DNA of 64,000 nucleotides from JAIBJN01 sp963802795 (GCA_963802795.1 CAWDJV010000003.1:248001-312000); one strand, 5' to 3'. Positions 44,977 through 54,456 are shown, numbered from the stretch's first letter. The notes: generated by a model not told the origin, from the sequence alone. Numbers and translations: made by a program.

Positions 44977-46643
44977 AGGAAACGCTCCGCCGCCTCACAG
45001 CCCTCGCTGGAGTGCCCGCCGGCCGCGTAGCGCTCTCGATCCTGCTCGGCGCGCTGGCCGTCGGCTTCGGCGTCGCCCTCATGACCACTGCCGGCTATCT
45101 CATCTCGCGCGCCGCCGAGCAGCCGCCGATCCTCTCGCTCACCGTCACGATCGTCGCCGTCCGCTTCTTCGGCCTTGCCCGGCCCCTCGCGCGGTACCTG
45201 GAGCGGCTCGCCTCGCACGACGTCGCGCTCAGGTCCCTGGTGCGGATTCGCTCTCGCTTCTACGAACGCATCGAGCCGCTGGCCCCTGCGCAGCTCGAGG
45301 GCTACCGCCGGGGAGACCTCCTCACGCGCATGGTCGGCGACGTCGACGCGCTGCAGGGGCTCTACCTGCGCGCGCTCGGGCCTCCGCTCATCGCTCTTCT
45401 GACGGGAGCCGCCTGCGTAGCGGTTGCAGCCGTGCTCCTGCCCATGGCCGCCGCGATCCTCGCCGGCGGGCTCCTGGTGGGCGGCGTCGCCGTCCCCGCG
45501 CTCGGGTGGGCAATGGGTCGAGCCTCCGGCCGCCGCCAGGCCGGAGCCCGGGGCGAGCTGACCGCCGAGCTCGTCGAGCTCCTGCACGGGGCTCCGGAGC
45601 TAGTCGCTTACGGCCGTGAGGAGGAGACGCTCGCACGGGTCCGGCGCGCCGACGCCGAGCTCGTGCGTCTCGGGCGACGAGACGCGCTGGTCGCGGGCCT
45701 CGCGGACGCGTTGTCGATCCTCGTCGCAGGCATGACTGTGGCCGGAGTGCTCGCGGTGGCGGTGGTCGCCCACGACGCGGGAACGCTCGACCGCGTGCTC
45801 GTGGCGACGCTCGCGCTGCTCGCCCTGGCCTCGTTCGAGGCGGTCGCGCCGCTTCCCGCTGCAGCACGGGAGCTCAGCGCCATCCTGGCCGCCGGCCGGC
45901 GCGTCGTCGAGTTGACCGACCGCGACCCAGCGGTGCGCGACCCCGAGACTCCGCGCTCTCGTCCGCAGGCCCCTGCCAGTGTCGCCCTCGAATCGGTGAC
46001 CGCGGGCTACCGCGAGGAGGAGCCCGTGCTCCGGGGCGTCGATCTCAGGCTCGACCCCGGAAGACGGGTAGCGCTCGTCGGGCCGAGCGGAGCGGGAAAG
46101 ACCACGGTCACGAACCTCCTCCTGCGCTTCCTCGACCCCGCCCAGGGGCGAATCACGATCGCCGGGCGCGACGCGCGCGAGTACCGCCAGGCGGACGTCC
46201 GGCGCACGTTCGCCCTCGCCGGCCAGGAAGCGCACCTGTTCAGCTCGACGATCCGGGAGAACCTGCGACTCGCGCGGCCCGAGGCGTCCGACGCCGAGCT
46301 CCACGGAGCGCTCCGGCGCGCGCGACTCGGCGAGTGGGTCGCCTCGCTCCCCGACGGGCTCGACACGCTCGTCGGCGAGGAGGGGAGCGCGGTTTCGGGC
46401 GGCCAGCGACAGCGCCTCGTGCTCGCACGCGCGCTGCTCGCCGACGCGCCCGTGCTCGTGCTGGACGAGCCGACGGCCCACCTCGATCCCTCCACCGCCG
46501 CCGAGCTCATGGACGACGTGCTCGACGCGACGGCCGACAAGACCGTGCTTCTCATCACTCACCGGCCCGAAGGGCTCGAGCGCATGGACGAGGTGGTCGC
46601 GCTCGACGCGGGCAGGGTCGTCCCCGGCCTCGTCACGACTTGA
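44973..46643 (+). CDS. cydC: CydC ABC exporter subunit
   Basis: 556 residues, frame intact. Transmembrane domain (GVALMTTAGYLISRAAEQPP is typical of CydC) and ATPase with Walker A GPSGAGKTT, signature SGGQRQRLVLARALL, Walker B VLVLDEPTAHLD, and the H-loop LLITHRPEG. It overlaps cydD by four bases (ATGA). It forms the heterodimeric CydDC exporter required for cytochrome bd maturation. Confidence 0.92.
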   Translation: MKETLRRLTALAGVPAGRVALSILLGALAVGFGVALMTTAGYLISRAAEQPPILSLTVTIVAVRFFGLARPLARYLERLASHDVALRSLVRIRSRFYERIEPLAPAQLEGYRRGDLLTRMVGDVDALQGLYLRALGPPLIALLTGAACVAVAAVLLPMAAAILAGGLLVGGVAVPALGWAMGRASGRRQAGARGELTAELVELLHGAPELVAYGREEETLARVRRADAELVRLGRRDALVAGLADALSILVAGMTVAGVLAVAVVAHDAGTLDRVLVATLALLALASFEAVAPLPAAARELSAILAAGRRVVELTDRDPAVRDPETPRSRPQAPASVALESVTAGYREEEPVLRGVDLRLDPGRRVALVGPSGAGKTTVTNLLLRFLDPAQGRITIAGRDAREYRQADVRRTFALAGQEAHLFSSTIRENLRLARPEASDAELHGALRRARLGEWVASLPDGLDTLVGEEGSAVSGGQRQRLVLARALLADAPVLVLDEPTAHLDPSTAAELMDDVLDATADKTVLLITHRPEGLERMDEVVALDAGRVVPGLVTT

Positions 46644-46649
46644 GACGCC

Positions 46650-47937
46650 GTGTGGAGCACCGTCTTCCGAGTCCGGCGGTCCCTGAGGGAGAGCCTCTGG
46701 GCCCTGCCGCTGCTCGGAGCACTCGCGGGGGTGGCCTTCGGCACGTTGACCGTGCAAATCGACGAGTCGCTGTCGCTTCCTTCCGACTGGCGGTACTCCC
46801 CCTCGACGGCGACCAGCGTCCTCGCGGCGATCGTCGGCGCGACGGCCGCGCTCACCGGCTTCGTGGTCACCGTCGACGGTCCTCGTCGTGCAAATGGCCA
46901 CGGGGATGTTCTCGGCCCGCTACATGCGGCTCTTCTACCGCGATCGAATGCAGAAGGCCGTCCTCGCGGTCCTGGTCGGCACGCTTACCTTCTCCTTCTC
47001 GCTCCTCCGCCGGGTCGAGAGCGACTTCGTCCCGAACCTCGGCGTGACGCTCGCCGGCGTGTTTGTGGTGATCAGCCTGCTCCTGTTCATCTTCTTCCTC
47101 GATCGGTTCATCCATCGGTTACGCCCGGTCGTCGTAGCCGCCCTGGTTGCCAAGGCCGGGCGGCGTGCTTTCGAGGGTGCAAGGACGCCTGCTGCCGGGA
47201 CGGATCCGGTCACGCCTCCGAACCCGGCGACGGCCTCGCTTGTCGTCGACAGCCGCTCCGGAGGCGCGATCCAGGCCATCGACGCCGAAGGCCTCGTCCG
47301 GTGGGCCCGGGAGCACGACTGTCTGCTCGTGCTACCGCATGCGATCGGCGACTTCGTCCCGGCGGGAACACCGCTGGTCGAGGTGCACGGCGCGATGCCC
47401 GATCCCCATGCGGCAGAGGACGAGCTGCGTGGGAAGGTCGCCCTCGGGGTCGAGCGAACCATCGAGCAGGATCCCGCCTTCGCCCTCCGGATCATGGTCG
47501 ACATTGCCGCCATGGCACTCTCGCCTGCAGTCAACGCTCCCACGACAGCGGTGCAGGTGCTGGACCACCTCGAGGACTTCATGCGCTGGATCGGAGCGAG
47601 AGAGCTCCCCGCCCAGGCGCAGCACCGGGATCAGGAGGGTCGCCCGCGCCTCCTGGTGCCGGCGCAGGACTGGGACGAGCTCCTCGCCCTCGCCGTGACC
47701 GAGATTCGCCTCTACGGCGGCGCGGCGATCCAGGTGGTGCGGCGCCTGCGCGCAATGCTGGAGGAGCTGCACGACGCCGTGCGACCGGAGTATCGGGCCA
47801 CAGTCGAGGCGGAGCTCGCCCGGCTCGATGCGACCGTCGCCCGACGCTTCGCCGAGTCCCCCGACCTCGATCGAGCGAGCATGGCCGACCGCCAGGGTCT
47901 GGGCGGGCCCGCAGCGGCCGGCGTGCGGGAGACCTGA
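46650..47937 (+). CDS. DUF2254 membrane protein (frame break near 46872)
   Basis: About 428 residues. N-terminal helices (ESLWALPLLGALAGVAFGT; ATSVLAAIVGATAALTGFV), then after a one-base excess near 46872 STVLVVQMATGMFSARYMRL and further helices. The soluble C-terminal half has DIAAMALSPAVNAPTTAVQV, a strongly conserved DUF2254 motif. Function unknown; predicted inner-membrane protein. It follows cydC by six bases and may be co-transcribed. Confidence 0.82.
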
Positions 47938-47996
47938 GACGCGGAGAGCACGTCGCCGCTACCTCGCGCCGCATCCGCCGCCTCGCCGGCGGTCTG

Positions 47997-48146
47997 TCAC
48001 GCGCCTCGCGGGCGAGACCGATCCGTCTGCTCTGCCTCATGTCGCGGTATGAGGACGAACCAGTAGAAGAAGACGAATCCGACCCAGGCTCCGATGCCGA
48101 GCACGACGGCGAAGCTGACGATCGTCCAGAACGCCTCCACGAGCAC
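47997..48146 (-). CDS. 49-residue single-pass membrane peptide
   Basis: The GTG at 48146 opens VLVEAFWTIVSFAVVLGIGA, continues WVGFVFFYWFVLIPRHEAEQ and ends TDRSRPRGA. One long hydrophobic helix with aromatic residues at the far end and a charged tail. AGGGGAC lies five bases before the GTG. A copy of the 17-bp palindrome is 30 bases upstream. It faces the DUF2254 gene. CydX-like peptides have a similar size, but sequence and strand give no support for that name. Confidence 0.5.
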   Translation of the reverse strand: MLVEAFWTIVSFAVVLGIGAWVGFVFFYWFVLIPRHEAEQTDRSRPRGA

Positions 48147-48175
48147 AGCGGTCCCCTACAGGACAGGCGTGCGCG

Positions 48176-48192
48176 TCGCCCCAATGGGATGA
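48176..48192. promoter_or_regulatory. 17-bp palindrome motif, copy 7
   Basis: TCGCCCCAATGGGATGA, one mismatch in the left arm (G for A at position 3). Located 30 bases upstream of the 49-aa peptide gene and 116 before the gene at 48308. Confidence 0.35.
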
Positions 48193-48307
48193 ACCCGCCC
48201 AGTCCACGTTTCATCCTCTCGGACGTTGCCCACCACGCGGAGAATCCGCAGGTACGGAACGGGCATTCCCCGATGCTCGTGGGCCGAGCGTCGCGGATCG
48301 TTGACCG

Positions 48308-48887
48308 ATGGCCTCTTCTGCTCCGATCGCCGGCATCGACCTGTACTGGCTGCCGCTCGGCGCAGGCGGTCACTCGGTTCGACTGAATGGGCGCGTCTTC
48401 GAGGCGGTCGCGGCGGGGCTGGAGCGGCGGGATCGCTGCGACCTCTACCACTCGGCGCTCGAGGTGCGGGTGCCGGAGGGACGGTTCGTGATCGAGACGG
48501 CGCCGGTCCCGTCCGGCGACGGCGCCGAACGTGGCGTCGTCGCCGAGGGTGCGGTCGGGACACGTGCTGCGGGCCGGTTCCGGCTCTTCCGCTACGAGGT
48601 GCGCCGCTGGCGCGACGGCGTCATCCCCGACCTCGCCGAGGCGGTCGAGAGCCCGCGCCGCCTCAGCGAGCGATCCCGACCGCGCGCGGCGGCTGCTCGA
48701 GCTGGTGCCACAGGTGCCGACGCCCGTCTGGGGACGGGACGAGCTCCGCGCAGGCGACATGTGGAACTCGAACTCGGTGATCTCGTGGCTGATGGCGCGC
48801 GGCGGGCTCGACGTCGAGTCGGTCCACCCTCCGCGCGGTGGACGGGCGCCAGGCTGGCCGGCCGGAATCGTCGTGGCCCGCCGCTAA
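48308..48887 (+). CDS. Unrecognised protein with PPPDE/LRAT-like motifs (frame break near 48670)
   Basis: About 193 residues, no signal peptide. It reads MASSAPIAGIDLYWLPLGAG, then CDLYHSALEVRVPEGRFVIE, and after a one-base change near 48670 SDPDRARRLLELVPQVPTPV and DMWNSNSVISWLMARGG. The YHSALEV histidine followed by an N-x-N-S-x-x-x-W block is arranged like the His and Cys motifs of PPPDE/LRAT papain-fold enzymes, but with Ser where Cys would be. That comparison is my inference. It precedes the pst operon by about 120 bases. Confidence 0.5.
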
Positions 48888-48915
48888 CCGTCTCCGGGCC
48901 GGGCCACAAGAGGGA

Positions 48916-48955
48916 GTTCACCAGGGCGTAACCACTTCTTCACAGCCTTTCAGCC
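48916..48955 (+). promoter_or_regulatory. PHO-box-like direct repeats before pstS
   Basis: GTTCACC (48916), CGTAACC (48927), CTTCACA (48938) and a weak TTCAGCC (48949), each 11 bases apart. The array ends 58 bases upstream of the pstS GTG. It is the clearest PHO box in the window and serves as reference for the others. Confidence 0.7.
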
Positions 48956-49013
48956 CATCGCGGACAGGGGCAGGGCGACACTCGCCTCGAGGAAACGACG
49001 CGAAAGGAGCACT

Positions 49014-50017
49014 GTGGGTATTCGTCCCATCCCGAGGCTGGTCCTCCTCCTGCTGGCGCTCGCGGTCCTGGCCCTCGGCGTCGCCGGGTGTGGCCGGGAC
49101 GACGACGACGACGCGGCCGAGGCCGCCAACGCGACCACAGGCGGCGGAGACACCACGGCTGCGGAGCTCTCCGGCACGATCGAGGTCGACGGGTCGAGCA
49201 CGGTCGGGCCGCTCACGACCGCCGCCGCCGAGGCCTTCCGCGAGGAGCAGCCCGACGTGAACATCAACGTCGGAACGTCCGGCACGGGCGGCGGCTTCGA
49301 GCGCTTCTGCGCCGGCGAGACCGACATCTCGAACGCCTCGCGGCCGATCGACGAGGAGGAAGAAGTTCCGATCTGCGAAGAGGCGGGCATCGAGTACACC
49401 GAGTTCCAGGTCGGCGTGGACGCGTTGACGGTCGTCGTCAACTCCGAGAACGACTGGGCGACCTGCCTGACCGTCGACCAGCTCAAGAAGATCTGGGAGC
49501 CCGCCGCCGAGGGCAAGGTCGACAACTGGAACCAGGTCGACCCGAGCTTCCCGGACCAGTCACTCTCGCTCGCCGGGCCGGGCACGGACTCCGGCACGTT
49601 CGACTACTTCACCGACGAGGTGAACGGCGAGGAAGGCGCGAGCCGCACCGACTACACGCCGAGCGAGGACGACAACGTCATCGTCCAGGCGGTCGCGGGC
49701 GACCCGGCGGCATGGGCTACTTCGGCTACACCTACTACGAGCAGAACACCGACACGCTGAAGGCGCTCGAGATCGACGGCGGCGAGGGCTGTGTCGCACC
49801 GAGCGTCGACACGGCCCGGGACGGCACCTACGCGCCGCTCTCGCGCCCGCTCTTCATCTACGTCAAGAACGACTCGCTGACGAAGCCCGAGGTGCACGGG
49901 TTCGTCGAGTACTTCTTGACGAACTCGATCCAGCTCGCGGAGGACGCGCTCTTCATCCCCGTCCCTGACGACCAGGTGCAGACGAACCTGTCCACCCTCG
50001 AGTCCACCGGCACGTAA
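49014..50017 (+). CDS. pstS: Phosphate-binding lipoprotein PstS (frame break near 49708)
   Basis: About 334 residues. Signal peptide with lipobox ALGVAGC, then a Asp/Gly-rich linker. The phosphate-binding core is IEVDGSSTVGPLTTAAAEAF, GTSGTGGGFERFCAGETDIS and GPGTDSGTFDYF. One base in GACCCGGCGGC at about 49708 breaks the frame; rejoined, it reads GGMGYFGYTYYEQNTDTLK. AAAGGAG four bases before the GTG. Captures phosphate outside the membrane for PstCAB. Confidence 0.93.
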
Positions 50018-50024
50018 GGAGCGA

Positions 50025-50963
50025 GTGGCGACGCACGACACCACCGTAGGCGCGCAGCCGGCACCGATCCGGCTGCGCGCCGAACGCCGGCGCTGGGGCG
50101 AGGGGGTCGTCAAGGTCCTCCTCGCCCTTTGCGCCCTGGTCTCCGTCGTGACGACGGTGGGGATCGTGATCGCGCTCCTGGAGCCGGCCCTCGAGTTCTT
50201 CCGCGAGGTCTCGATCGTCGACTTCTTCTCCGGGGACCGCTGGGCGCCTCTCTTCAAGCCCGCGAGCTTCGGCGTGCAGCCGCTCCTCGCCGGCACGTTC
50301 GCCGTCACGTTCTGGGCGTGCCTCGTCGCCCTTCCGTGCGGGCTCGGGGTCGCCATCTTCCTGAGCGAGTACGCGCACCCGCGGGTGCGCAACATCGTCA
50401 AGCCGGCCCTCGAGGTGCTCGCGGGGATCCCGACGGTGGTCTTCGGCTTCTTCGCGCTCGCGTTCTTCACGCCCCTCCTCCAGGACCTCGGAGCCGAGGT
50501 GGGCACGTTCAACGTCCTCGCGGCAGGGCTCGTCATGGGCGTGATGTTGATCCCGACCGTGGCCTCCATCTCCGAGGACGCGATGAGCGCGGTCCCGCAG
50601 GAGCTCCGCGACGGCGCCTACGGCCTCGGCGCGACACGCCTCCAGGTCTCGACGAAAATCGTCGTCCCGGCCGCGATCTCCGGCATCGTCGCGAGCTACG
50701 TGCTCGCGATCTCGCGCGCGGTCGGCGAGACGATGATCGTGCTGATCGCCGCCGGCGGCATCGCCCAGATCACCTACGACCCGCGTGAGCCCGCGCAGAC
50801 GATGACGGCCTTCATCGGCGCGACCGGGCTCGGCGACGTCCCCACGGGGTCGATCGAGTACAAGACCATCTTCGCCGTCGGGCTGACGCTGTTCGTCTTG
50901 ACGCTCCTCATGAACCTGATCGCGATCCGGCTCGTGCGGAAGTTCAGGGAGGTGTACGAATAG
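50025..50963 (+). CDS. pstC: Phosphate ABC transporter permease PstC
   Basis: 312 residues with six core helices; TFAVTFWACLVALPCGLGVA opens the permease domain, and the EAA-like loop is ELRDGAYGLGATRLQVSTKI. IPTVVFGFFALAFF is a PstC hallmark. GTG start seven bases after the pstS stop, ending one base into pstA. Confidence 0.93.
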   Translation: MATHDTTVGAQPAPIRLRAERRRWGEGVVKVLLALCALVSVVTTVGIVIALLEPALEFFREVSIVDFFSGDRWAPLFKPASFGVQPLLAGTFAVTFWACLVALPCGLGVAIFLSEYAHPRVRNIVKPALEVLAGIPTVVFGFFALAFFTPLLQDLGAEVGTFNVLAAGLVMGVMLIPTVASISEDAMSAVPQELRDGAYGLGATRLQVSTKIVVPAAISGIVASYVLAISRAVGETMIVLIAAGGIAQITYDPREPAQTMTAFIGATGLGDVPTGSIEYKTIFAVGLTLFVLTLLMNLIAIRLVRKFREVYE

Positions 50964-51838
50964 TGACTGTCACGCCGGCGACGCTCGGGCCGGGGCCGCG
51001 CGGCGCCAAGGTCCGCGGGACGCTCTTCTACATCCTCCTGCTCGTCGCGGTCTTCGTGGGTTTCCTCCTCCTCGGGACGCTGATCGTCGACGTCCTGCGC
51101 AAGGGGATCGGCTACCTCGACCCGACGCTCCTGACCGAGCCGAACTCCTCGAACCCCGAGAAGGCGGGGGCCGGCCCCGCCATCCGCGGGACGATCTACA
51201 TGATGCTCCTCCTGCTCGTCATGGTGGTGCCGATCGGGGTCGGCACGGCGATCTACCTCGAGGAGTACGCGAACCGCGACCGCTGGTACAACCGCTTGCT
51301 GGAGCTCAACATCCAGAACCTCGCCGCCGTGCCCTCGATCGTGTACGGCATCCTCGGCCTGGCCTTCCTCGTCCGCGGCCTCGGCCTCGGGCGCGTCCTC
51401 CTGGCGGGAGCGCTGATCCTCACGCTCCTCGTCCTGCCGACGGTCATCGTCGCCAGCAGGGAGGCGATCCGGGCTGTGCCCGACTCGATCCGGCAGGGCG
51501 CCTACGCGCTGGGATCGACCCAGTGGCAGGTCGTGTCGCGCCAGGTGCTACCCGCCGCGATCCCCGGCATCGCCACCGGCTCGATCCTCGCCCTGGCCCG
51601 CGCCATCGGCGAGACCGCCCCGCTCCTGCTCGTGGGCGCCCTCACATTCGTGACGACGGACCCGTCGCTCTCGGGGGCGTTCACCGCCCTGCCAGTGCAG
51701 ATCTACCAGTGGATCGCACGCCCGCAGGAGGAGTTCCGGCTGCTCGCCGCGGCCGGGATCATCGTCCTGCTCGCGATCCTCCTGACGATGAACGCGTTCG
51801 CAATTTGGCTCCGCAACCGCTATCAGAGAAGATGGTGA
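50963..51838 (+). CDS. pstA: Phosphate ABC transporter permease PstA
   Basis: 291 residues. GVGTAIYLEEYANRDRWYNR, NIQNLAAVPSIVYGILGLAF and SIRQGAYALGSTQWQVVSRQ mark PstA. The GTG start overlaps the pstC stop by one base (TAGTG) and its TGA overlaps the pstB ATG by one (TGATG). Forms the membrane channel with PstC. Confidence 0.93.
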   Translation: MTVTPATLGPGPRGAKVRGTLFYILLLVAVFVGFLLLGTLIVDVLRKGIGYLDPTLLTEPNSSNPEKAGAGPAIRGTIYMMLLLLVMVVPIGVGTAIYLEEYANRDRWYNRLLELNIQNLAAVPSIVYGILGLAFLVRGLGLGRVLLAGALILTLLVLPTVIVASREAIRAVPDSIRQGAYALGSTQWQVVSRQVLPAAIPGIATGSILALARAIGETAPLLLVGALTFVTTDPSLSGAFTALPVQIYQWIARPQEEFRLLAAAGIIVLLAILLTMNAFAIWLRNRYQRRW

Positions 51839-52718
51839 TGCCCGACATGGAAAGCGCTCCGGTGGCGCCTGCGAGAATCCCCGGCATGGATGAGAAGCTC
51901 CTCGCCCAGCGGGCGGAGGAAGTCGCGGCAACCCGCAGGGACGTCCTCTTCGACGTCTCCGACCTGACGGTCACGTACTCCGACGTCCCCGCCCTGAAGG
52001 ACGTCTCCCTCGAGATCTACAAGAACTACGTGACGGCCTTCATCGGGCCGTCGGGGTGCGGCAAGAGCACCTTCATCCGCTGCTTCAACCGCATGAACGA
52101 CCTGATCCCGACCGCGAAGGTCGACGGGACGATCCGCTACCACGGGCTCGACCTGTACGGATCCGACGTCGACTCCGTCGAGGTTCGCAAGAGGATCGGG
52201 ATGGTCTTCCAGAAGCCCAACCCGTTCCCGAAGTCGATCTACGACAACGTCGCCTTCGGCCCACGCGTCCTCGGCTGGAAGAAGAACCTCGACGAGCGCG
52301 TCGAGCGGGCCCTTCGGAACGCAGCGCTCTGGGACGAGGTGAAGAACCGCCTCAAGGCGAGCGCGCTACAGCCTCTCGGGCGGCCAGCAGCAGCGGCTCT
52401 GCATCGCCCGCTGCCTCGCGGTCGAGCCGGACGTCCTGCTCATGGACGAGCCGGCCTCGGCGCTCGACCCGATCTCGACGACCGCGATCGAGGACCTGAT
52501 GCACGACCTCAAGCGCGACTACACGATCGTGATCGTCACCCACAACATGCAGCAGGCCGCGCGCGTCGCGGACATGACCGCGTTCTTCAGCGTCGAGGTG
52601 GACGAGGAGGCGGACCGCCGCACGGGCATCCTCGTCGAGTACGACCAGACGCCGACCATCTTCACGAACCCCTCGCGACAAGCGGACAGAGGACTACGTG
52701 ACAGGGCGCTTCGGATGA
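51838..52718 (+). CDS. pstB: Phosphate ABC transporter ATPase PstB (frame breaks near 52369 and 52678)
   Basis: About 293 residues. Walker A GPSGCGKSTFIRC, Q-loop GMVFQKPNPFPKSIYDNVAF. One extra C near 52369 (GCGCTACAGCC) breaks the frame before SLSGGQQQRLCIARCLA; Walker B LLMDEPASALDP follows. A second extra base near 52678 hides the normal ending SDKRTEDYVTGRFG. The true stop TGA at 52716-52718 overlaps the phoU ATG. An unusual 30-residue N-terminal extension precedes the ABC domain; a later start (MDEKLLAQR) is possible. Confidence 0.92.
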
Positions 52719-53407
52719 GGGTCACGCTCCAGGCAGAGCTCGACCAGCTCGAGGCCGCGCTCCAGGAGGAGGGCGCGCTCGTCCTGCGGGCTCTCCGCGG
52801 CTGCCTGAACGCGCTCGAGCAGTCGGACGTCGAGCTGGCCGACGAGGTGATCGCCTTCGACGACGAGATCGATGCGGCCTATCTCGGGATCGAAGAGGGC
52901 ATCCCGTCGCTGCTCGCGACGCAGACGCCGGTGGCGGTCGACCTGCGGCTCGTGCTCGCCATCCTCCACGACAACCTCCATCTCGAGCGGATGGCCGACT
53001 ACTGCGTCACGATCGCCAAGCTCACGAAGCTCGTGCACGACATTCCGCACGACCAGACGCTGCTCGAGGGCTTCGAGGAGATGGGCACCCGAGCGGAGGA
53101 GATGATCCGGGTCGCGCTCGACTCCTTCAGGGACCGGAACGTCGCCCACGCGGAGGCGCTCGTCGACCTGGACGAGCTGATCGACCGCGCGAATCGACGC
53201 GTCGTCGGGCACGTGCTCTCGCTCGGGGCCGACGCGGCCCTGCGCGAGTGGGGTCTCCGCATGATCATCGTCTCACGCTGCCTCGAGCGGATCGGCGACC
53301 ACGCCGTCGACATCGGCGAGCAGACCGCCTACCTGGTCAGCGGCGAGTTCCGGGAGTTCACCGACGCGTCCCACGGCCCCGGGACGACGCCGCGCGATCT
53401 CAGGTAA
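52715..53407 (+). CDS. phoU: Phosphate signalling protein PhoU
   Basis: 230 residues, two PhoU helical repeats: LADEVIAFDDEIDAAYLGIE and LRLVLAILHDNLHLERMADY, then NVAHAEALVDLDELIDRANR and GLRMIIVSRCLERIGDHAVD. The E(D)xxxD and ERIGDHA patterns bind metal clusters. ATG overlaps the pstB stop (ATGA). PhoU links PstSCAB activity to PhoR and holds the Pho response off when phosphate is ample. Ends two bases before the convergent sigma-factor gene. Confidence 0.93.
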   Translation: MRVTLQAELDQLEAALQEEGALVLRALRGCLNALEQSDVELADEVIAFDDEIDAAYLGIEEGIPSLLATQTPVAVDLRLVLAILHDNLHLERMADYCVTIAKLTKLVHDIPHDQTLLEGFEEMGTRAEEMIRVALDSFRDRNVAHAEALVDLDELIDRANRRVVGHVLSLGADAALREWGLRMIIVSRCLERIGDHAVDIGEQTAYLVSGEFREFTDASHGPGTTPRDLR

Positions 53408-53409
53408 GC

Positions 53410-54456
53410 CTAGGACACAAGCTCCGCAGGCAGGCCGAAACGCGGAAAGATCTCGGGGGTGACGAAGGCGGTGACCTCCTTGATCAGCGGCCCCTCGAGC
53501 GTGATCACGTCGATCGCCGAGGGCAGATAGCGCCCGGTTCCCGCGTCCAAGGCGTAATACGCGACGGCCAGCTGTCCGTTCGCGCGGGTGGGAACGCTGC
53601 GCGTGTCGGCGCAAACGTCGTGGGCCGTCTTCGCGAAGCCGGCGATCTCCTCGCGGCCCTGCCACCAGGTCGGCCATGGTGGCATCGAGAAGACGGCGTC
53701 CTCGGCCAGGAGCGCGGCGACGGCATTGACGTCGCCCCGCGCCCACGCATCGACATAGGCATTGACGAGCTCACGCATTCGCTCGTCGCCGAGCGAGCGA
53801 AGCGTTGCCTGCTGGCTCCGCTCGGGGAGCCGCGCGTCGACGGATTTCCGAGCGCGCTGCAAGGCGCTGTTCACCGACGCGACCGTCGTCTCCAGCAACT
53901 CGGACACCTCCCGCGCCGAGAAGCCGAGCACCTCGCGCAGGATCAGCACCGCACGTTGTGTCGCGGGCAGGTGCTGGAGCACCGCGATGAAGGCAAGCTC
54001 GAGGGCTTCCCGCTGCTCGTAGCGAGCCTCGGGTGCCGCGTACCCGCCGTCGAGCCCCAGCTCGTGATCCGGATAGGGCTCGACCCAAACCGACTCGACG
54101 AGCGGCTGAACGGCCTCGACGCTCGGTGCGGTCGGTGGGCCGTAGTCGACCGGAAGGACGCGCTTGGGCCGCCGCGCGATCGCGTCCAGGCAGGTGTTCG
54201 TCGCGATCCTGTAGAGCCAGGTGCGAAGCGAGCTACGACCCCCGAACTCCTGGAGCCCGCGCCATGCGCGCAGGAGGGTGTCCTGCAGGGCGTCCTCGGC
54301 GTCGTGCATCGAGCCGAGCATCCGGTAGCAGTGGGCGTGGAGCTCCGAGAGGTGGTCCTCGACGATGCGGCGAAAGGCGTCCTCGTCGCCGCCGCGGGCA
54401 GCGTCGAGCAGCTCCCTCTCCTGCGTCGAGCTTATGGGGGTGACTGCCACCGTCAC
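53410..54456 (-). CDS. ECF sigma factor with C-terminal SnoaL-like domain
   Basis: 348 residues. Sigma region 2 LHAHCYRMLGSMHDAEDALQ and GGRSSLRTWLYRIATNTCLD, then region 4 QRAVLILREVLGFSAREVSE with VASVNSALQRARKSVDARLP. The last 130 residues (VNAYVDAWARGDVNAVAALL onward) form a SnoaL/NTF2-like domain, as in SigG/SigJ-type actinobacterial sigma factors. No anti-sigma gene is adjacent; in these families the tail is thought to regulate the sigma. Start GTG 54456 or 54450. A DHFR-like gene lies directly upstream in the same direction. Confidence 0.85.
   Translation of the reverse strand: MTVAVTPISSTQERELLDAARGGDEDAFRRIVEDHLSELHAHCYRMLGSMHDAEDALQDTLLRAWRGLQEFGGRSSLRTWLYRIATNTCLDAIARRPKRVLPVDYGPPTAPSVEAVQPLVESVWVEPYPDHELGLDGGYAAPEARYEQREALELAFIAVLQHLPATQRAVLILREVLGFSAREVSELLETTVASVNSALQRARKSVDARLPERSQQATLRSLGDERMRELVNAYVDAWARGDVNAVAALLAEDAVFSMPPWPTWWQGREEIAGFAKTAHDVCADTRSVPTRANGQLAVAYYALDAGTGRYLPSAIDVITLEGPLIKEVTAFVTPEIFPRFGLPAELVS

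Noticed and set aside
47997..48146. Naming the 49-aa peptide CydX
   Set aside because: Size fits, but strand, position beyond DUF2254 and sequence give no direct support.
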